Assembly: GCA_002049945.1 (NCBI GenBank)
Contig: MVCT01000042.1
Span: forward strand, 1-8,100
Source: Candidatus Cloacimonas sp. 4484_140
GTDB taxonomy: Bacteria; Cloacimonadota; Cloacimonadia; JGIOTU-2
Direction: 5' to 3'
Length of the DNA stretch: 8,100 nucleotides
In this document: one piece after another, positions 7,005-8,100 of the stretch
Numbering within the stretch: the first letter of the stretch is position 1
Layout: each line of letters starts with the position of its first letter
Notes under the pieces: model-generated
The model's input: only the letters and a program-made list of their open reading frames with translations
Database searches by the model: none
What the model was told of the DNA's origin: nothing
Position numbers and translations under genes: made by a program

Positions 7005-7307
7005 TTAACCCAATTTAATTATTAGAATAAGTTCGATGACCGTACAGCAGAAAAGTAGTGCTGCAAAGAGATTGAGCCAGAAGATCCGCACTGTGAGCTT
7101 TTCGATCTTATTCCTTAAATCATGAATATCTTTAAAAACCTTTTTTTCGATCACATCATATTTTTGTGAGAGTTCTTTGTAACCCCTGTTGCTGAATTTA
7201 TTTTCCCAGTCTTTCACTACATGGTTAAGGAAGTTAAAAAACAGCTTAATAAAACTTTTGATGACAAAAGAATGATTGCCTTTTTCGTCCTGAGTATTTT
7301 TTTTCAT
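7005..7307 (-). CDS. Small membrane-anchored protein with helical stalk, unknown function
   Basis: This 100-residue protein belongs to no family I recognise. Residues 1-13 are polar and charged. Residues 14-39 (FVIKSFIKLFFNFLNHVVKD and on) could form an amphipathic helix lying on a membrane. Residues 43-72 are rich in Lys, Glu, Asp, Leu and Ile and suit a helical or coiled-coil stalk. Residues 75-97 (IFWLNLFAALLFCCTVIELI, then LII) form a single membrane helix, followed by KLG. No signal peptide is apparent, so it is probably a tail-anchored inner-membrane protein. The ATG at 7307 has GAGG five bases upstream, which supports translation. Its gene is 24 bases after the PorV-like gene and 1 base before the HhH-barrel gene, so it is almost certainly in their operon and may serve as an envelope accessory protein. 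Confidence 0.75.
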   Translation of the reverse strand: MKKNTQDEKGNHSFVIKSFIKLFFNFLNHVVKDWENKFSNRGYKELSQKYDVIEKKVFKDIHDLRNKIEKLTVRIFWLNLFAALLFCCTVIELILIIKLG

Positions 7308-7331
7308 AGGTACCTCGTTATAGTGAAATAA

Positions 7332-8100
7332 TTAAAATTGGTAGCCGATAGAGAATTGATGTGTGATCGGAAGAACGGGATGAGAGCTAAAGCCATAATC
7401 GATCTTTATTCCCTTGAATAGGAGACCGAATCCGCCGGAGATACTATTCGGGTAGGTAGATACGCCTGTACGCAGCCAGAAATTATCCATAACCTCGAAC
7501 TCAATACCTGCTTGTATTTTAGTTTCTTCTCCGAGTTTTTGAGACAGATCGACTTCTGTTATCACACCATCATAGGGTTCGTAGGCAATACCAAGAGCAA
7601 GATGCTGCGGAAGATCAAAAGTTTGATCTGAGCCCATGGAAGGATTGTTCAGATTCTTTACAGCAAAGGCAATATGAGTTCTTTGATGAAGTGTGGCAAG
7701 TGCTCCGAGATTGACACCATAGGTCGTTTGATTTCCCGGGTCCAGTCCGCCAACTGTTTCACCAAAGCTGAGATAATAAAGATTCACACCATATCCTACA
7801 TAGAGTTTTGAATGCACATCTCCAATAAGAAGGAAGGAATGGGCAAGAGAATAAGTGCTTTCCTGCTGAAGTTTATATCCTTCAGATTCGACATCCATTG
7901 ACTGCATTCCGAGAGAGATCGTTCCGATCCTCGGTAGCCGATACGCAAGAGCACCGGACATGAGAATTTGAAAACTATTATTGAAAAGCCGCCCATAGCC
8001 AAGGGAAATTCCCTGTTCGGCAGATGCGAGTGCTCCTGGATTGTAGAATATCGCATTCGGATCATTACAGCTTGCAATGAAAGCTCCACTCATACCGCGA
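7332..8100 (-). CDS. PorV/UPF0164-like outer-membrane beta-barrel protein (5' end outside window)
   Basis: The visible 256 codons are the C-terminal part of a barrel protein; the frame stays open to the window edge. An ATG at 8093 is internal, because it falls in the conserved segment RGMSGAFIASCNDPNAIFYN followed by PGALA, which matches the 'G.a....D..a.y.NPa.la' element normally placed just after the signal peptide in PorV/PorQ and FadL-like proteins. The true start should therefore lie a few tens of codons upstream. The rest is a run of amphipathic strands with Gly-rich turns, and it ends in HQFSIGYQF with a terminal Phe typical of outer-membrane insertion. Members of this broad family include type IX secretion components and uncharacterised barrels; nothing visible here settles which. 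It is the first gene of the compact trio with the small membrane protein and the HhH-barrel gene. Confidence 0.82.
   Translation of the reverse strand, partial: RGMSGAFIASCNDPNAIFYNPGALASAEQGISLGYGRLFNNSFQILMSGALAYRLPRIGTISLGMQSMDVESEGYKLQQESTYSLAHSFLLIGDVHSKLYVGYGVNLYYLSFGETVGGLDPGNQTTYGVNLGALATLHQRTHIAFAVKNLNNPSMGSDQTFDLPQHLALGIAYEPYDGVITEVDLSQKLGEETKIQAGIEFEVMDNFWLRTGVSTYPNSISGGFGLLFKGIKIDYGFSSHPVLPITHQFSIGYQF

Noticed and set aside
7796..8093. ATG at 8093 as the start of the PorV-like gene, and a second overlapping frame at 7796-8089.
   Set aside because: The ATG sits within the conserved early barrel motif and the frame continues upstream to the window edge; the other frame is a shadow of it.

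Overview
The window holds six genes, all on the minus strand, so transcription runs from base 8100 towards base 1. Four of the six encode exported proteins. Three of those are predicted outer-membrane beta-barrel proteins and one is a periplasmic metallophosphatase, so the source is a Gram-negative (diderm) bacterium. The moderately AT-rich composition, the PorV/FadL-like barrel proteins, a barrel protein with N-terminal ComEA-type helix-hairpin-helix (HhH) segments, and intergenic 'ACGCAGATTAA' repeats together suggest the FCB group (Bacteroidota/Cloacimonadota and relatives). Cloacimonadota is my best guess. This placement is inference; no rRNA or marker gene is present.

Layout in transcription order. 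(1) 8100-7332: C-terminal part of a PorV/UPF0164-like outer-membrane protein, cut by the window edge. (2) 7307-7005: a 100-residue membrane-anchored protein with a predicted helical stalk. (3) 7003-4400: an 867-residue exported protein with two degenerate HhH segments, a long barrel-like region and one EF-hand-like calcium loop; it starts one base after the stop of gene 2. (4) 4399-4143: a 257-base gap filled by a repeat element, made of a three-way-junction palindrome flanked by inverted copies of an ACGCAGATTAA motif, with an extended -10 promoter-like sequence in the arm facing the next gene. (5) 4142-2823: a FadL/OmpP1-like outer-membrane protein. (6) 2802-1138: a UshA-type 5'-nucleotidase / cyclic phosphodiesterase. 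(7) 1077 to beyond base 1: a cytosolic M48 metallopeptidase with a TerB-like C-terminal segment, cut by the window edge.

Genes 1-3 are packed with gaps of 24 and 1 bases and look like one operon. Genes 5 and 6 are 20 bases apart and form a second likely pair, possibly started from the repeat region. The M48 gene follows after a 60-base gap. The envelope genes share a location, and a joint role in handling extracellular nucleic acid or nucleotides can be imagined, but the HhH hairpins have lost the glycines expected of DNA binders, so that idea is weak. No RNA gene, CRISPR array, insertion sequence or phage gene was seen. Apart from the repeat gap no stretch longer than 60 bases lacks a gene.
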